Source: Prevotella sp. (GTDB lineage: Bacteria; Bacteroidota; Bacteroidia; Bacteroidales; Dysgonomonadaceae). From it: a DNA stretch of 8,502 nucleotides. Shown here one piece after another: positions 7,274-8,502 of the stretch (the first letter of the stretch is position 1; each line of letters starts with the position of its first letter). The notes under the pieces are model-generated. The model searched no databases, was not told where the DNA came from, and saw nothing but the letters and a program-made list of their open reading frames with translations. Made by a program: the position numbers and the translations under genes. The stretch lies in assembly GCA_031260865.1 (NCBI GenBank), contig JAISKQ010000184.1, forward strand, positions 1-8,502. The letters are read 5' to 3'.

Positions 7274-8185
7274 CTATATATCAAGATGCTTCCGTAATCC
7301 GAACTTAAATCCTTTTTCGGCGGCATATACGCCAAACAAGATGAAAACCGAACCGATAAGGGCAACGATTGTAATATGTTCGTCAATCACAATGGCGGAC
7401 GTGAACAATGTTACCGGCGGTATAAAGTAGAGGTAATTGGATGTTTGCACGACGCCCAGTTCTTTCACGGCGGTGTTCCACATAATGAAGCATAACAGCG
7501 AAGCTGCCAATCCGAGAAACAGCAGGTTTGCGATGACCGTGGGATTGACAAGCAAAGAGGGATTGAAAGACGATGGGCTAAAGGAGAAGAAAGGCAACAT
7601 GGTGACGATGCCATAAAAGAATACTTTGCGGGTAATAAACAAGGTTGAGTATCTACCATTTAAGCGTCGTAGTATGATGCCGTAGAAAGCCCATGACAAC
7701 GCCGCCAATACGGTGAGAATATCGCCCAAAGGGTTGATTCGCAGAATGAAACTGCCGTTGAAAACGACTAAGGCGACGCCGATTAAAGCCATGAACGAAC
7801 CAACGATAAAATGGGTTTTAAGTTTCTCCTTCTTGTATAGCAGATAAGAGAGAAACGCGGTGAAAATGGGCGAGGTGCTGATAATCAATGAGACATTGGA
7901 CGCCAACGTTATTTGCAAGGCGGTATTCTCAAAGATGAAATACAGGGAACCTCCACACAAGCCGGACGCGACAAAGAGCAGTTCGTCCTTTTTACTCTTG
8001 GCAAAGAATTGGCGTGGGCACACAAACCAAATACCGGTATAAGCCAACGCGAAGCGATAGATAAGTATTTCGACAGGCGATAGTCCGTGACCGATAAGCG
8101 CCTTGGTGGAAACAAAGGTGACCCCCCAGATAATTACCGTCAGGATAGCAAACGAATGATACCGGTATTTCTTTATTGTACCCAT
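7274..8185 (-). CDS. DMT superfamily permease with two EamA domains
   Basis: This is an inner-membrane transporter of the drug/metabolite (DMT) superfamily, EamA type. Characterised relatives export amino acids, metabolites or drugs, but substrate cannot be predicted from family membership. The 303 residues form about ten membrane helices in two homologous halves, EamA-1 at about 11-142 and EamA-2 at about 152-287. Visible features include the first helix ending in IIWGVTFVSTKALI (18-31), the ASNVSLIISTSPIFTAFLSYLLYKKEKL segment (95-122) that closes the first repeat, and LSWAFYGIILRRL (163-175) at the start of the second. The usual acidic residue of the last loop is present as Glu269. The length is normal for the family. 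The ATG at 8185 places the first helix at residues 12-30 and follows a matching promoter closely. The gene converges with the OPT gene. Confidence 0.92.
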   Translation of the reverse strand: MGTIKKYRYHSFAILTVIIWGVTFVSTKALIGHGLSPVEILIYRFALAYTGIWFVCPRQFFAKSKKDELLFVASGLCGGSLYFIFENTALQITLASNVSLIISTSPIFTAFLSYLLYKKEKLKTHFIVGSFMALIGVALVVFNGSFILRINPLGDILTVLAALSWAFYGIILRRLNGRYSTLFITRKVFFYGIVTMLPFFSFSPSSFNPSLLVNPTVIANLLFLGLAASLLCFIMWNTAVKELGVVQTSNYLYFIPPVTLFTSAIVIDEHITIVALIGSVFILFGVYAAEKGFKFGLRKHLDI

Positions 8186-8207
8186 AATTCAATTGATAAT
8201 AGGACAA

Positions 8208-8239
8208 CAAATGTAAAAGGTATTATTCGGAAGGACAAC
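8208..8239 (-). promoter_or_regulatory. Bacteroidota-type promoter for the DMT permease gene
   Basis: On the minus strand, TACATTTG (8215-8208) matches TAnnTTTG exactly. GTTG (8239-8236), one base from TTTG, lies 20 bases upstream. Transcription would start near 8201, giving a leader of only about 15 bases before the ATG at 8185. The short leader agrees with the absence of a Shine-Dalgarno sequence. Confidence 0.5.
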
Positions 8240-8261
8240 ATTTTGTCAAAATAATAATGAA

Positions 8262-8297
8262 TTTGAAAACAAAAGCCAAATATATTCTCTATTTTTG
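8262..8297 (+). promoter_or_regulatory. Bacteroidota-type promoter for the DUF554 gene
   Basis: TATTTTTG (8290-8297) matches the -7 consensus TAnnTTTG. The nearest upstream TTTG (8262-8265) is 24 bases away, a few more than usual. It would give a leader of about 15 bases before the ATG at 8320. It is back to back with the DMT promoter in a 134-bp intergenic region. Confidence 0.4.
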
Positions 8298-8319
8298 TTC
8301 AAAGTAGATTGTACAATTT

Positions 8320-8502
8320 ATGGTTGGCACATTTGTTAATACCGGAGCTATTATAGCGGGCGGTTTGGTGGGATTGATCATTCATTCCCGATTGTCTCCT
8401 AAAATGACTAATATCGTTTTTCAGGGCATTGGGCTGGTTACTATGGTTATCGGCATCTCAATGTCCCTTCACACGGAAAGCCTGATTCTGGTTGTTGTCA
8501 GC
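8320..8502 (+). CDS. DUF554 family membrane protein (YdfK/YqgA-like), 5' part
   Basis: This is the first 61 codons of a gene that runs past the right edge with no stop in view. The translation starts MVGTFVNTGAIIAGGLVGLI and continues with LSPKMTNIVFQGIGLVTMVIGISMSL. This is the hallmark N-terminus of DUF554 proteins: a glycine-rich first helix, a short basic turn, then the Q-G-I/L-G-L-x-x-x-x-I-G-I segment. Family members are inner-membrane proteins of roughly 220-240 residues with about six helices, and their role is not established. The ATG fits the conserved family start M-x-G-T-x-x-N. No ribosome-binding site is evident. Confidence 0.85.
   Translation, partial: MVGTFVNTGAIIAGGLVGLIIHSRLSPKMTNIVFQGIGLVTMVIGISMSLHTESLILVVVS

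Overview
The window most likely comes from a Bacteroidota chromosome, probably order Bacteroidales. Three things point there: a 1352-residue hybrid two-component sensor/regulator of the Bacteroides HTCS architecture, promoters of the Bacteroidota type (TTTG / TAnnTTTG), and little Shine-Dalgarno sequence before the starts. The genes shown are housekeeping or accessory sensing and transport genes. No insertion sequence, phage gene, CRISPR array, rRNA or tRNA was recognised.

Layout. Bases 1-854 hold no convincing gene. Bases 1-93 are dense in short inverted repeats. Bases 157-681 form an AT-rich array in which a 16-base motif recurs five times about 100 bp apart, and a module of about 120 bp is duplicated 313 bp downstream almost unchanged. 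Bases 855-4913 (minus strand) encode the HTCS. A 271-bp divergent intergenic region with a good promoter and short dyads separates it from an OPT-family oligopeptide transporter (5185-7212, plus strand, GTG start). A strong hairpin that can terminate in both directions lies between the OPT gene and the convergent EamA/DMT permease gene (7274-8185, minus strand). A second divergent promoter region leads into the first 61 codons of a DUF554 (YdfK/YqgA-like) membrane protein, which runs off the right edge.

How the genes may work together. The HTCS senses a ligand through a periplasmic double propeller and carries its own AraC-type DNA-binding domain, so it could regulate a neighbouring target. 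Genes of this kind usually sit beside SusC/SusD polysaccharide-utilisation loci. No such locus is visible here, and the only adjacent divergent gene is a peptide (or metal-chelate) transporter. A regulatory link between the two is an inference from position only. The DMT permease and DUF554 protein share a divergent promoter region but have no evident functional connection.

Nothing in the window is clearly a new biological system. The least explained part is the left-hand repeat array and the dyad-rich segment next to it.
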